This document shows positions 19,501-29,031 of a stretch of 64,000 nucleotides of DNA, piece by piece. The stretch covers positions 124,001 to 188,000 of the forward strand of contig CBFHYX010000003.1 of assembly GCA_965660145.1 (NCBI GenBank). The letters are read 5' to 3'. Both the position numbers and the translations under genes were made by a program. Within the stretch, counting starts at the first letter, position 1; each line of letters starts with the position of its first letter. The notes beneath the pieces are model-generated. The model made no database searches, had not been told where the DNA came from, and was given only the letters and a program-made list of their open reading frames with translations. This DNA comes from JABURQ01 sp029243145. Lineage in GTDB: Bacteria; Planctomycetota; Planctomycetia; Planctomycetales; Planctomycetaceae.

Positions 19501-20628
19501 CTAATTCGTCGCACCGACAAGAATCGGTTCGCCGATTTGCCAATTGGCACCGTCGCGGATCACTTGACGATACAACGTGTCACGCTCCACCGGCTCACGA
19601 CCCGCTTCGCGAATCAAACGGTGCAACTGTTCGACAGTCTGACCCTGCGGCGTCTTTGCTCCCGCATCGTGATAAATGATTTCATGGACCACCGTGCCGT
19701 CGATGTCGTCGGCTCCGTAGCCGAGAGCCATCTGGGCAATCTGCTCACCCATCATGATCCAGTAGGCTTTGATGTGATCGAAGTTATCGAGCATCAGTCG
19801 CGACAGCGCGATCATCCGCAAATCCATGACACCTGATGGTTTGGGGATGTATGACAGGTTTGTGTTTTCAGGATGGAACGCTAAGGGGATAAATGTTTGG
19901 AAGCCGCCAGTTTTGTCCTGCTGTTCCCGCAAACGGACTAAATGGTCGATGCGATGTCGGGCTTCTTCCAGATGTCCGTACAACATCGTGGCATTAGTTT
20001 TGAGTCCGAGCTTGTGTCCCGCATCGTGGACATCGAACCAGACTTTCGTGTCGGCTTTGTGTTCGCAGATTTTGTCACGAACTTCAGGATCAAAGATTTC
20101 TGCGCCGCCTCCCGGCATACTGCCGAGTCCCGCGTCGATCATCTCTTGCAGCACCCATTCGATGGGTTGTTTAGTAAGATGTGCAAACCAACCGATTTCG
20201 ACCGGTGTCCACGCTTTGATGTGAAGTTCGGGCCATGTTTCATGAATGACACGAATTATATCGAGATACCAATCAAACTTCTTCAGATGATGAAGCCCAC
20301 CGACCACATGAATTTCGGTGACACCTTTCTGTCGAGCTTCTTCGACCCGTTCACGGACCATGTCGTCCGTGAAGGTGTAAGCTTTCTCCGCTTTGAGGTC
20401 GGCACGAAACGCACAGAAATCACATCGATAGACACAAACATTCGTCGGGTTCAAATGGATGTTAGTATTGTAATACGCGAAGTTGCCGTTCTTTCGCTCG
20501 CGGACAATATTTGCCAACCGTCCCAATTCATGCAGGTCGGCTTGTTCGTCGAGGAACAAGCCCTCTTCAAACGAAAGTCGTTCGCTCGAAAGCACTTTTT
20601 GTTCGATTTGTGGAAGCATGTCGGTCAT
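19501..20628 (-). CDS. mqnE: Aminofutalosine synthase MqnE
   Basis: 375-residue radical SAM enzyme. C65-x3-C69-x2-C72 (CVYRCDFCAF) binds the [4Fe-4S] cluster. GGLHH (about 110-114), AWTPVEI and GGGAEIFDPEVR are characteristic of the MqnC/MqnE group, and the overall order and length favour MqnE. Known reaction: 3-[(1-carboxyvinyl)oxy]benzoate plus SAM gives 6-amino-6-deoxyfutalosine, an early step of futalosine-dependent menaquinone synthesis. Candidate late-step enzymes are in this window at 40.5 and 42.3 kb. The other mqn genes are not here. Confidence 0.9.
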   Translation of the reverse strand: MTDMLPQIEQKVLSSERLSFEEGLFLDEQADLHELGRLANIVRERKNGNFAYYNTNIHLNPTNVCVYRCDFCAFRADLKAEKAYTFTDDMVRERVEEARQKGVTEIHVVGGLHHLKKFDWYLDIIRVIHETWPELHIKAWTPVEIGWFAHLTKQPIEWVLQEMIDAGLGSMPGGGAEIFDPEVRDKICEHKADTKVWFDVHDAGHKLGLKTNATMLYGHLEEARHRIDHLVRLREQQDKTGGFQTFIPLAFHPENTNLSYIPKPSGVMDLRMIALSRLMLDNFDHIKAYWIMMGEQIAQMALGYGADDIDGTVVHEIIYHDAGAKTPQGQTVEQLHRLIREAGREPVERDTLYRQVIRDGANWQIGEPILVGATN

Positions 20629-20850
20629 GACGGCGTTTTCTGCAAATTGAATAACGTGAATCGGCTTAATTTTAGACAGATTCCTTCGATATCACCACTG
20701 ATCTGTCTGCGATACTGACCGTATTTCCAAGGTTGAATTCACGGCTCAAATTGCCAAAGTGGATTCCGGTTCCAAGAACACATTTGAACGTGCTTTCTGA
20801 TTTGAGTCTTCCGCGTCTTATTCAGACACCGAACACCCGTTTCAAGAGTT

Positions 20851-20938
20851 CAAGATTCGGAAAATGGGGGACACACCTCGACCGAATCTTGACCGAATGT
20901 TGAATCAAATCTTCCCGAATCTTGATTCCGAATCTTCC
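20851..20938. repeat. Cluster of CCGAATCTT repeats with a 10-bp inverted repeat
   Basis: CAAGATTCGG (20851-20860) and CCGAATCTTG (20882-20891) are perfect inverted copies around a 21-base loop. Two more direct copies of CCGAATCTT follow within 50 bases. This looks REP-like; the origin is unknown. Confidence 0.55.
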
Positions 20939-21477
20939 ATACTCTTGAGCAAGTCGTTGGCTCTGAATGGCTTGCGTCATTCATCTCGTTTTAGTGAGTT
21001 GCCACTTTTTCTGTGGACGTACCTTCCACGTCACGCGAGATCGCCTCCTTTCTCACGTTGCAGCGGTCGTCATTCCTGAATACGGAATGACACTCGAACC
21101 CATCCATTGTGCTTGCGTACAATGGCTATGGCCGAGCATAAACCGGTTGTAATGACGTTCAAATTGCCAAAGATCGAGTCGCCGTCAGGCGAACCACGAA
21201 CGCTAACTCTGGTAGCACGAGTTTGGCAAGATGAGATTGAGCGATCATTTTATTGACGCAAAGCCGCCGAGGCGCAAAGAGTAAAAGAGATCGAAATCTG
21301 TGTAGGTCAGACTGTGCCTGATGAAAGAAATCACTCAACACGAATGACTCGAATCAAACGAATAGGGGTTTCTCATACAAAGTGGCAAAAACAGGGTGGC
21401 GGGGGCGCTCCGTGAAACGGAAGCCCCCAGCGAATTGTCCGAGATGCATTTCACCGAAGATTACCTATATTTCACGG

Positions 21478-21985
21478 CTGAAACTCACATGCTCACGCAC
21501 GCGAGCGCTTGGCACCCTACCTTACAAAACCATGATCAGAGTGAGCCAGCACGCAGGGGACAACGGTAATGGTTTGAACCGCAGAGTTTGATAAGGACGT
21601 AGAGAAATTGTGAGCTGTGTGGCAGGGGCTCTCATTAGTTTGGAAAGAAGTCTGGGCTTTGAATTCCCAAGCTATCTTCGTATTTCGGAATGCAAGCACG
21701 GCCCCAGATGAAAAATGGGTGGCACTGGTCGGCTTGTCCGCCAGTGTGAGAAATTGATTCACGCAGAGGCGCGGCGGCGCAGAGGAAAAGAGAAAGCTTG
21801 TTGATTTCAACCGCAGAGTTTGCAGAGAACGCGGAGTTTTTACAATAGGTGTGGCTGGGGCCCTCGAAAGTTAAAATGAATATTGAACTCTCATTTCACA
21901 TGTCGTTTACGTCAATCGGAACGCAAGCATAGCCCCAGTGAATGAAATTGACTCACGTAGAGGCGCAGAGAAAACAAACAACTCA
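21478..21985. repeat. Dispersed composite intergenic repeat, copy 1
   Basis: Several modules recur at 41512-41825. Module 1 (21478-21600) contains TCACATGCTCACGCA and CAGGGGACAACGGTA. A diverged copy of module 2 lies at about 21611-21710. Module 3 (21718-21785) holds the hairpin CACTGG/CCAGTG and the GCAGAGGCGC tract. A close copy of module 2 is at 21851-21939. A CGCAGAG-rich motif also sits between modules. No coding function is evident. Confidence 0.8.
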
Positions 21986-22228
21986 CACGAATTTGGGTTG
22001 TACCGATCGCTTGTTAAACGGGGTGGCGCAAGCATTGAAAGTTTCGTAGTATCCGCCCCTTCTTAATCTCCCCCTTGGCGGTAGTTCAACACTGGCGGGA
22101 GAGTCTTCATTGCAGCTTTTGTAAGCACAGAAGTGCGCGTCTGCCAGCCCTCAGAATGACCTCCCCTTCGCCGACGATCATTGACCAATGGATCAATCGG
22201 AGGTGAGGAGGACTGACGAGTCGTTAGG

Positions 22229-22906
22229 TTATGCCGCGTCGCCAATATCATCCGAGACAAAGTATTCAAAGAAGTGGCGTCCGATTTCATAAGACAACCG
22301 GTACAGGTACTCCTTCTTGAACTGTTCCAACGAAGTATCTTGCGACGATCGTGGAATTCTCAGAGGGAACACGGTGCTGTTTTCTTTGGAGTAAATTTTT
22401 TCGCCTTCGCCATTATCGGCCATTTCCCACACATTGATTTCGCACTGAGTGGTTCCGCGATAGAGCGTGTGTGAGTTCTTTTCATACAACGAGTAATCCA
22501 GAATATCGATGTGAATCACGTAGGTGACTTCGAAGAATTCGCCAATCTCTGAGGGAGTTGTCCAGTCTGGGTTTTTATCGAGCCAGGCTCGTACCTGATC
22601 AGGATAAATGACATTGATTTTTTTCTGTCCCATTTGCATGGTGACGGCTTCGGCAACGAGATTATCGATTTCGTCGTAGCTCCACTTCAAGTCTTTGGGA
22701 GCCGTACAGACTACGGCCACTGTGACGCCGAAATCTTTCATGTCTTTGCCGGTTTGTGCGGCAAAGTCGGGTTCGATACTCGGCGGACCTCCGATCAAAT
22801 ATCCCAGGACGATGAGCTGATTGCATCCCGTGAGGATGAGGCAAGGCATCATGACCAGAAGAAACAACTGGCAGAATTTATGAGCGATTCGATGTTTGCG
22901 AGACAT
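22229..22906 (-). CDS. Predicted lipoprotein, unknown function (paralogue of upstream gene)
   Basis: 225 residues. The N-terminus has a hydrophobic stretch and lipobox LTGC with Cys28, so it should be lipid-anchored. The mature part has a beta-strand VTVAVVCTAP followed by a helix, then YVIHIDILDYSLYE, which mirrors YIIHLEIDSIRL in the next gene upstream. The two are distant paralogues with the same layout (strand, helix, VIYPDQVRAWLDKNPDW versus VVNYNKIATWLDDNGGYW). Function is unknown. The fold looks like a small alpha/beta domain such as those of outer-membrane assembly or stress lipoproteins. It is 65 bases downstream of its paralogue. Confidence 0.72.
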   Translation of the reverse strand: MSRKHRIAHKFCQLFLLVMMPCLILTGCNQLIVLGYLIGGPPSIEPDFAAQTGKDMKDFGVTVAVVCTAPKDLKWSYDEIDNLVAEAVTMQMGQKKINVIYPDQVRAWLDKNPDWTTPSEIGEFFEVTYVIHIDILDYSLYEKNSHTLYRGTTQCEINVWEMADNGEGEKIYSKENSTVFPLRIPRSSQDTSLEQFKKEYLYRLSYEIGRHFFEYFVSDDIGDAA

Positions 22907-22971
22907 GTCAGCATCCTTGCTTGATGTCGAATTGAAATAGGAGGTGATTGATATCGTCTTAAAAACTACGA

Positions 22972-23649
22972 TTAGTAAATTTCTTCACTGGAATGGTGAT
23001 CGTACAATTTCTGAGCTAAGGAGAGCGAGACATGGTCCATCAACTCGCGGTGAAATTCTTCACGCGACATACGATCTGCCAACTGGGGATAACCGTCCGG
23101 GTATTTACGTTCGAAGGAATGATTGAAAATTCGATGGGCGACTTTCGAGTTTCCAGACTGTCGAACTTCGTAACCATACACGGTGCCCGAAACTCGACCT
23201 TCAAACATGTCCGGGCTGCCGGGCTGTTTCAGACGTATGCTGTCGATTTCGAGATGAATGATATAATCTGTCTCAAAGGCGTTGGCTAACTCGTCGACTT
23301 CGTCCCAGTATCCACCATTGTCGTCGAGCCAGGTCGCAATTTTATTGTAGTTGACGACATCCACGCCTTCAGATTTGAGCTTGCGCGAAACTTTTTCGAT
23401 CAAGTTGACAGTCGCCGCGGGAAACTCGGTTTTAATAGTTTGAGGAGTCGATGCTACGATAACGACGTGATGTTCGCCGGTTCGCAAATCGACATTTGCT
23501 GCACGCGAGAAGGGCGATTTCACAACCGGATCACCCAATATTGATTTTCCGGCCATCACGAATAACGAACAACCTCCGGCGCTCGACAACATCATGCAGG
23601 CGGTCAGCCAGCAGGTGATTCGAGTGAGATGTTTGGTATTCACGGGCAT
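22972..23649 (-). CDS. Predicted lipoprotein, unknown function (paralogue of downstream gene)
   Basis: 225 residues from the ATG at 23649, preceded by a GAGG ribosome-binding site; an in-frame GTG at 23670 has none. The lipobox is AGGC with Cys27. Shared with the downstream paralogue are the VVIVASTP strand, a WLDDNGGYWDEVDELANAFETDYIIHL-like block (residues about 107-133) and a tyrosine-rich C-terminal helix before the end. No enzyme motif was recognised. The pair, together with the DUF2752 gene 80 bases upstream, probably forms one leftward transcription unit. Confidence 0.7.
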   Translation of the reverse strand: MPVNTKHLTRITCWLTACMMLSSAGGCSLFVMAGKSILGDPVVKSPFSRAANVDLRTGEHHVVIVASTPQTIKTEFPAATVNLIEKVSRKLKSEGVDVVNYNKIATWLDDNGGYWDEVDELANAFETDYIIHLEIDSIRLKQPGSPDMFEGRVSGTVYGYEVRQSGNSKVAHRIFNHSFERKYPDGYPQLADRMSREEFHRELMDHVSLSLAQKLYDHHSSEEIY

Positions 23650-23729
23650 GGTCCGTCCTCGATCTGTCACGATGAGGTGAGGGTTGATTGATTAAAAATG
23701 TGGGAATGTTTGGATTGAGATAGGACATC

Positions 23730-24203
23730 TCAGAGTGGTAGGTAGTTTCGCCAGCCCCATTCGAGGAAGACAATAATCAGCCAACCTGGAAGCAGGCCAG
23801 TGATCACCAGATCCATTCGTCTTATCAGCCAGAATTGACCAAAGACTACGGAAGCCACACTCCAAGGAAGAAATATCAGGCAACCACACGCCAGCAAAAA
23901 ACCAGAGGTATTTGCACGGACGGCAGCAGCCCATTCTCCTCGCACGAAATGCGAAAAACTGGTTGTCATCCCACAGGTGGGACAGGGAGTATTTGTTAAG
24001 GAAAGGATGGAACAAGGAGGTAAACCAAGTTGCCGATGTGTTCCGCGACCAGTTTTGGAGGGTGTCAGATATGACGCCAATCCGAATCCAATCAACATCA
24101 GCACGGCCAACACCACCAAGACCACTCGCGTTCGAGTGCTGATTGGTGTCCCATATTGCGAGGAGTCTCGCGACACAGGGTGTTGGTGAGGTGTGATAGT
24201 CAT
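23730..24203 (-). CDS. DUF2752 membrane protein
   Basis: 157 residues. The hallmark CPTCGMTTSF (C74, C77) is followed by a stretch with AAAVRANTSGFLLA, as in DUF2752. Hydrophobic segments lie at about 25-46, 97-120 and 128-148. The family's function is unknown; the CxxC pair suggests metal or redox binding at the membrane. It precedes the two lipoprotein genes on the same strand, so a shared envelope role is possible. Confidence 0.8.
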   Translation of the reverse strand: MTITPHQHPVSRDSSQYGTPISTRTRVVLVVLAVLMLIGFGLASYLTPSKTGRGTHRQLGLPPCSILSLTNTPCPTCGMTTSFSHFVRGEWAAAVRANTSGFLLACGCLIFLPWSVASVVFGQFWLIRRMDLVITGLLPGWLIIVFLEWGWRNYLPL

Positions 24204-24381
24204 TTGACCTTTTCACTGCAAGGCGGAGTGTTCAACGGGCCATATCTGAGTCACGTTGGAAGTCGAAAACTAGAAATGAATGTTCTGGAAACTACTTGAT
24301 GGTCGATAGTTACGGTCATCAATGCGGGTCTGGAAGTGGGTAATTCATGAGGTAAGGGCGATTCTTCCAGAAATCAAATTC

Positions 24382-25560
24382 TCACCTCGCTTTGAATGAT
24401 TTACAAAACTGGTAGTAAATCTCGGCCGCTTGCTGAAGTTGTTGGATCTCAATCCATTCATCTTTGGTGTGGGCTTGGGCAATATTTCCGGGACCAAACA
24501 CAACGGACGGAATTCCGACTCTCGCCGTGCGTGAGGCGTGAGTGCCGAAGGCCACTCCAATCGTCTCATGCGGACCGGCAACCTCTTCAATGGTTTCCAA
24601 CAAAGAGATCGCCAATGCCTCATTTTCGTCATCAGGAAGCGGCGCACTGATCAACCAGGGTTGATGGTGGATCACTTCGAACGGCAGCGATTCAAGTTCG
24701 TCAATCACTGCTTGCTGAGCCTCTTGTGCGGTTTCTCCGGGAATCAAACGACGGTCAACTTCAATCCAGCATTCATCAGGTACGATGTTGACACTTGCTC
24801 CTCCTCCAATCCGGCCCACACTGAGAGTCGATGGTCCGCATTTCGGGTGAGCAGGTTTCTGAGTCGGGAGAGATTCCGCATATTTCGCAATTCGATCCAA
24901 CACCTGCCCCATTCGATAAATCGCATTTTCTCCCAACTCAGGAGTCGAGGAATGACAAGCGGTCCCGGATGTCTCGATCTTCCAACGGACCACGCCGCGA
25001 TGAGTTACGATAATATCGAGTTCGGTTGGCTCGGCAATGACGGCAGCCACTGGTTTTGAGCAGGGAAGTTCTCCGTCACTCAGCCAATTCGTCAGCGCGT
25101 TGATTCCCGTTGTGGTGGCTTCTTCGTCCACAGTACATGATAGCATTACAGAGGGAGCCTCGGGAGGAGCCTCCAGAACAATACGCGCAAAGGCCGACAG
25201 CATCGCGGCAAGGCCTCCTTTGACGTCGCAGGCTCCTCGACCAAACATTTTCCCATCTTGCACAACTGGCTGGAATGGTTCGATCGTCATGCCGGTGACC
25301 GGGACGGTATCCTGATGCGCGTCCAGCAAGATGACCTCTGTGTCTGGTCGATGAGGGTTTTCCCACAGGAGTATCACATTCGACCGTCCCTTTTCAATCT
25401 CCTGGATGATCGGTTCGACACCGAGTTTTCGGCTCCAAGTTACCAAAAAGTCGGTGACGCGCGTTTCAAAGCAGATCTCAGGATCGGCTTCCCCTCCCAT
25501 CGGATTGACGGAAGGCAATGCAATGAGCGTTTTTAACAGTTCGACGGGATCGCTGAACAT
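24382..25560 (-). CDS. M20 family metallopeptidase (ArgE/DapE-like)
   Basis: 392 residues. Metal-site motifs in order are DAHQDTVP (about 75-82), GRGACDVKGG (about 108-117, bridging Asp) and CTVDEEATTTG (about 147-157, catalytic Glu pair). They are followed by the lid/dimerisation domain (THRGVVRWKIETSG through about residue 300) and a late His in GTHASRTA. This matches cytosolic two-zinc amidohydrolases such as acetylornithine deacetylase and succinyl-diaminopimelate desuccinylase. Which substrate is used cannot be told from sequence. It is transcribed divergently from the NuoL-like operon across 170 bases. Confidence 0.88.
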   Translation of the reverse strand: MFSDPVELLKTLIALPSVNPMGGEADPEICFETRVTDFLVTWSRKLGVEPIIQEIEKGRSNVILLWENPHRPDTEVILLDAHQDTVPVTGMTIEPFQPVVQDGKMFGRGACDVKGGLAAMLSAFARIVLEAPPEAPSVMLSCTVDEEATTTGINALTNWLSDGELPCSKPVAAVIAEPTELDIIVTHRGVVRWKIETSGTACHSSTPELGENAIYRMGQVLDRIAKYAESLPTQKPAHPKCGPSTLSVGRIGGGASVNIVPDECWIEVDRRLIPGETAQEAQQAVIDELESLPFEVIHHQPWLISAPLPDDENEALAISLLETIEEVAGPHETIGVAFGTHASRTARVGIPSVVFGPGNIAQAHTKDEWIEIQQLQQAAEIYYQFCKSFKAR

Positions 25561-25730
25561 AAATCATTATTTCAATGAGGAGGGTCACGATTGATGATGA
25601 GTCTCTCTATGAGTCTGCCGGACTGGAATGCCGAAGACAAGGGGAGAGTCTTGCTTGCGGGGTGCGGTTGTCGTAATCTCAATAAACTCTCGACTGGATC
25701 GAACCTCTTCCACAGCGCGGCCCGAACTTC

Positions 25731-27389
25731 ATGGATGCAATTACCGGCTGGCTCATTCTTCTTCTAATATTAAGCTGTGTTGCACAGTCGGTCGCGATTT
25801 TGACCGACAATGAGAGATTCTTCAGGTTCAGTTTTCTCGCAATCACCGCCACCCTGACGTTACTCTCTGTGGCGGTATTCAGAGAAGCTGTGACCTGGAA
25901 CGGTCCGACAATATTTACACTCGATTCCTTTCATCAAGTGCGTTGTCATTTCAGAGTCTCTCTTCTCCAACTACCACTGCTTTGGATGATTTGGTGGTGG
26001 ATGTTGGAGAGTCAGCGAGATCAACGAACCTTAGAGAGATTTTGGTTTCTCGCAGTGCTTATAATCTTTCTATTGTGTGATGACGTCTGGCTGTGGGTGA
26101 TCACACTCATTGGTTGTTCCTGTCTTCAACAATCTTTGCTCGTGTCAAAAAGTCGATTTCAGGAAGGGTTAGCACTTTTACGCGGTTGTCATTGGACGGC
26201 AATCTTGTTTTTGCTCGTCGTTGTCGGAATATTCTCTTTCGATTTTGGCATTGGCTCGTTTCACGAAATCCCCGAGACGCTTCAAAACTGGGAAAACTTC
26301 ACATCCACGCAGCAGGCCGATCTGCTTCTTGCGGCAATGCTGGGATCACTTTCGCTGATCTTGCTGACTGCGGTGTACCCCATCTCGGTCTTGCGTATCG
26401 ACTGTGAACCCGAAAATGATCTCGAACCATTGAGCCTGATTTTTGCTGCTGCCGTTTTCGTCAAACTGATTCCGTTGTTTGTGATCACAAACGTCACCTC
26501 GATTCACTTAACTTTGATTCTGTTGACCGTTGTTGTCTCGATGGTTTGCAGTTGGGGACTTGTTAAGAAAAAAACAATTCGCCGGGCATTGTTGACGGCT
26601 TTTTTAATGCTGGGATTATTTGGCATGTTTTTGTCCGAAGATCGGGTGTTTAATCATCTCGGGCTCGAACAATATCTGCTGGTGGTCATCATGTGGCGAC
26701 TGTGGAATAGTGATGACGAGCGTACTCATTTTCAGCGCGCGGCCCTCTTATTCTCAGGGTTGTGGATCATGGTAGGAATGTCTGGCTGGGCCATTGCCGT
26801 CCAGTCTTCGGGGCTCTTGGGAAACAACGAAAATATGACAAGGCTTTTCCCTGGAGCCATCTCTGCCGGTTTGATGGTTCCATTCTTCCTTCAAATATTG
26901 GCTGACTGGAAGAAGTTACCCGCAGACATTCATCCCACGGGACAGATGAAAGCGTCTGGATTATTGATCATCCCGATTGTTTTCGTGATTGCGACAACCC
27001 GCTATTGGCTTGTGAAACAAGGTGAACCGTGGCTGATCGTGCCGGGCTGGGAAACAATTGTTGGTATCGTTGTGGGAGTCGGCATTGCCGGTATTCTCGC
27101 ACGTCGTTCGAGTTCGAAAGACGTCTCGCGTCAGCGTTTGGGAAGTTTTCAACTTTTGGCAGAATCGCATTTCCACGGCCTTACCATTTGGAAAGGCATA
27201 GCAAGTCTGCCGAGAGGAGTTGTGACTGCGTGTGCTAGCCTCATCGATCTGTGGAGAAGTCGCGTCGAGCGACGATTCATTCACACAGAAAAAACTGTGC
27301 AGTCCCCCGCGCCATTTGTCTGGGAAATTACCTTAGGCGGAATTAGTTTCCTGCTACTCGCCAGTCTATTTCTCTGGATGAAAGGGTAA
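25731..27389 (+). CDS. Divergent NuoL-like membrane protein
   Basis: 552 residues, almost entirely hydrophobic helices. By eye, TAVYPISVLRIDCEPE with LSLIFAAAVFVKLIPLFV lines up with the NuoL block in which a lysine helix precedes FPLHVWLPDAM-GPTPVSALIHAA. The lysine expected near residue 212 is Leu, while the later lysine is retained (K245). The tail (about 460-552, HFHGLTIWKG) resembles the NuoL C-terminal region. Complex I NuoL pumps protons in the membrane arm. Assignment rests on partial motif alignment and on the two neighbours; an unrelated polytopic protein remains possible. It is first of three tightly spaced genes. Confidence 0.55.
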   Translation: MDAITGWLILLLILSCVAQSVAILTDNERFFRFSFLAITATLTLLSVAVFREAVTWNGPTIFTLDSFHQVRCHFRVSLLQLPLLWMIWWWMLESQRDQRTLERFWFLAVLIIFLLCDDVWLWVITLIGCSCLQQSLLVSKSRFQEGLALLRGCHWTAILFLLVVVGIFSFDFGIGSFHEIPETLQNWENFTSTQQADLLLAAMLGSLSLILLTAVYPISVLRIDCEPENDLEPLSLIFAAAVFVKLIPLFVITNVTSIHLTLILLTVVVSMVCSWGLVKKKTIRRALLTAFLMLGLFGMFLSEDRVFNHLGLEQYLLVVIMWRLWNSDDERTHFQRAALLFSGLWIMVGMSGWAIAVQSSGLLGNNENMTRLFPGAISAGLMVPFFLQILADWKKLPADIHPTGQMKASGLLIIPIVFVIATTRYWLVKQGEPWLIVPGWETIVGIVVGVGIAGILARRSSSKDVSRQRLGSFQLLAESHFHGLTIWKGIASLPRGVVTACASLIDLWRSRVERRFIHTEKTVQSPAPFVWEITLGGISFLLLASLFLWMKG

Positions 27390-27396
27390 TCCAGTA

Positions 27397-29031
27397 ATGA
27401 GCGGACTGACGTCAATTCTCAATCAGATGCCGATGCTCTTAATCTGTGTCCCTCTTTGTGGTTTGTTCAGTCTGGGAATGTCACGATGGTGGGGTGAGCG
27501 GTTTATTCAACGTACGTTACTGCTCAACGGTGGGTTGTCGATGTTGTGTGCGTTGTTGATGATCGCAAATTTTGCACATGGCCCACAGCGGACACGATTA
27601 GATGCTGCGGAGAGTTTTCAATCGATCAATGTGTTCGTCATTCAGCAGAGCGAAACTTCAGGTTACCGATTTGGTGTCGATGGTTGCTCGCTACTTCTTA
27701 TAGTCTGTACGGCGGCATTCCCATTTCTCATCGGGTTGGAAAAATATTTATTGAGTGACCAGCAAACACTAGCGACTCGACCTGTCTCGCCTCCAATCTC
27801 ACTCAGTCGTGCGATGGGATTGTTGCTGTTTCAATTGTTGATGTATTGTTTCTTGCTCACGATCGATCGCCGTGTGCAAATGGTAACGCTGTTTTTGATA
27901 CCTCTTTCCGTTCATTTTCTGTTGGCAACTTTTGTCTCCCCCGTACATCGTCGACATCTCAGCCGACGAATGAGACAACTCTTGCTAAGTGATTTTTTGA
28001 TTGTGGCTGGGATCCTCAGCACATTGACACCATTGATGCGATACACGATTCTCGGGAATGACCCTGCGGAACTCTTTGACATTCCTCGAATTCTGGCAGC
28101 TATCGACCTCGCACGTTTTGAAGATTTGACGGGATACGACCGCTTGATGCGTTCTGTTTCACCGGCGTTGAACGTCATGATTGTCGGCTGTGTGATGCGT
28201 TTTGGAACGTTTCCATTCACGAGAGACAGTCGGGAAATGTGGAGCGAAACGGCCCCCGTAACTCGCTTGATCTTTTGGTGTTACGGACCGGTACTCGGGA
28301 CGGCAGTGATTTTAAGAGAGTGCCAGTTGTTTCCGTTTGTTGCCTATCGGATGTTTTCAATCCTCACTTATGCCTGGTGTGTCGGTCTCCTCTGGTTGGC
28401 AATCACATCGCGAATTCGATCAGAAAAACCGGATGACTCTCAGGGCTTTCTCTTTCTTTCGACGATGTTGGTTCTGACCCTCGGCGGTTCCAACAGAACC
28501 TCGTTGGCAGCCGCAATGCTTTTGTTGATGGCGATTGGCTTGAAAGCCTCTGTTCCACAAAATATGAGGAGTTCTCGCTTCTCGCCCCTTTGGCTTTGCC
28601 AGTGGACGACTTCTGTCTTGCTGATTTCGGGTATGACCTTGGGACTTGTGGGGACATGGCAATCCACGGGGCCGGGTTCGCGCGAGGTGGGAGCGGCGTT
28701 GATTGTGGGCATCGCGATCATTTTGAAGCGCAATGGTCACAATGCCCATGATGATCACGACAGAAACTCTACTTCCTCTCATCGACTGCTGGCACAAAAT
28801 TCACCTCGTGTACCCGTAAGGAGTGGTGAACTGCCGGTTTGGGAAATCGGCGAACACTCAACGACACTCGAACCTCAAAATGGCTTTCTGAAGACAAGCG
28901 TGGTTCTGATTGCTGCGGTGTTAATCTTGTTGCTGCCACAAGTGATCTGGACTCACATTCGTTGGGATCTGCAAAAGCTCGAATACCCGGTTTCCGCAGG
29001 TGGGTTTTCATTAGGGGAGAAGCAACCATGA
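27397..29031 (+). CDS. Divergent NuoM-like membrane protein
   Basis: 544 residues, start 7 bases after the previous stop. The N-terminal RFGVDGCSLLLIVCT matches the GVDGxSL signature of NuoM. RFGTFPFTRDSREMWSETAP (from R268) aligns with the NuoM block K-x-P-x-F-P-F-H-x-W-L-P-D-A-H-x-E-A-P, so the pump lysine is Arg and the His is replaced. The TM5 Glu of FWEAMLIP corresponds to Thr164 in TLFLIP. The TM8 lysine also appears absent. Homology is fairly clear, but canonical proton pumping is doubtful. The stop overlaps the next start (ATGA, 29028-29031). Confidence 0.7.
   Translation: MSGLTSILNQMPMLLICVPLCGLFSLGMSRWWGERFIQRTLLLNGGLSMLCALLMIANFAHGPQRTRLDAAESFQSINVFVIQQSETSGYRFGVDGCSLLLIVCTAAFPFLIGLEKYLLSDQQTLATRPVSPPISLSRAMGLLLFQLLMYCFLLTIDRRVQMVTLFLIPLSVHFLLATFVSPVHRRHLSRRMRQLLLSDFLIVAGILSTLTPLMRYTILGNDPAELFDIPRILAAIDLARFEDLTGYDRLMRSVSPALNVMIVGCVMRFGTFPFTRDSREMWSETAPVTRLIFWCYGPVLGTAVILRECQLFPFVAYRMFSILTYAWCVGLLWLAITSRIRSEKPDDSQGFLFLSTMLVLTLGGSNRTSLAAAMLLLMAIGLKASVPQNMRSSRFSPLWLCQWTTSVLLISGMTLGLVGTWQSTGPGSREVGAALIVGIAIILKRNGHNAHDDHDRNSTSSHRLLAQNSPRVPVRSGELPVWEIGEHSTTLEPQNGFLKTSVVLIAAVLILLLPQVIWTHIRWDLQKLEYPVSAGGFSLGEKQP

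Larger units (their letters stand above)
20629..22228. other. 1.6-kb non-coding, repeat-rich region
   Basis: No supportable gene; short open frames here have no coding character. The stretch holds hairpin-capable CCGAATCTT repeats (20851-20938), an 8-bp inverted repeat (21069-21091), a 7-bp inverted repeat (21104-21125), and the dispersed repeat cluster at 21478-21985. It separates MqnE from the lipoprotein genes and looks like an accumulation zone for small repeats. Confidence 0.7.

Noticed and set aside
21517..21810. 97-codon open frame on the minus strand
   Set aside because: Lies entirely within the dispersed repeat copy 1; the translated sequence is repeat-derived.
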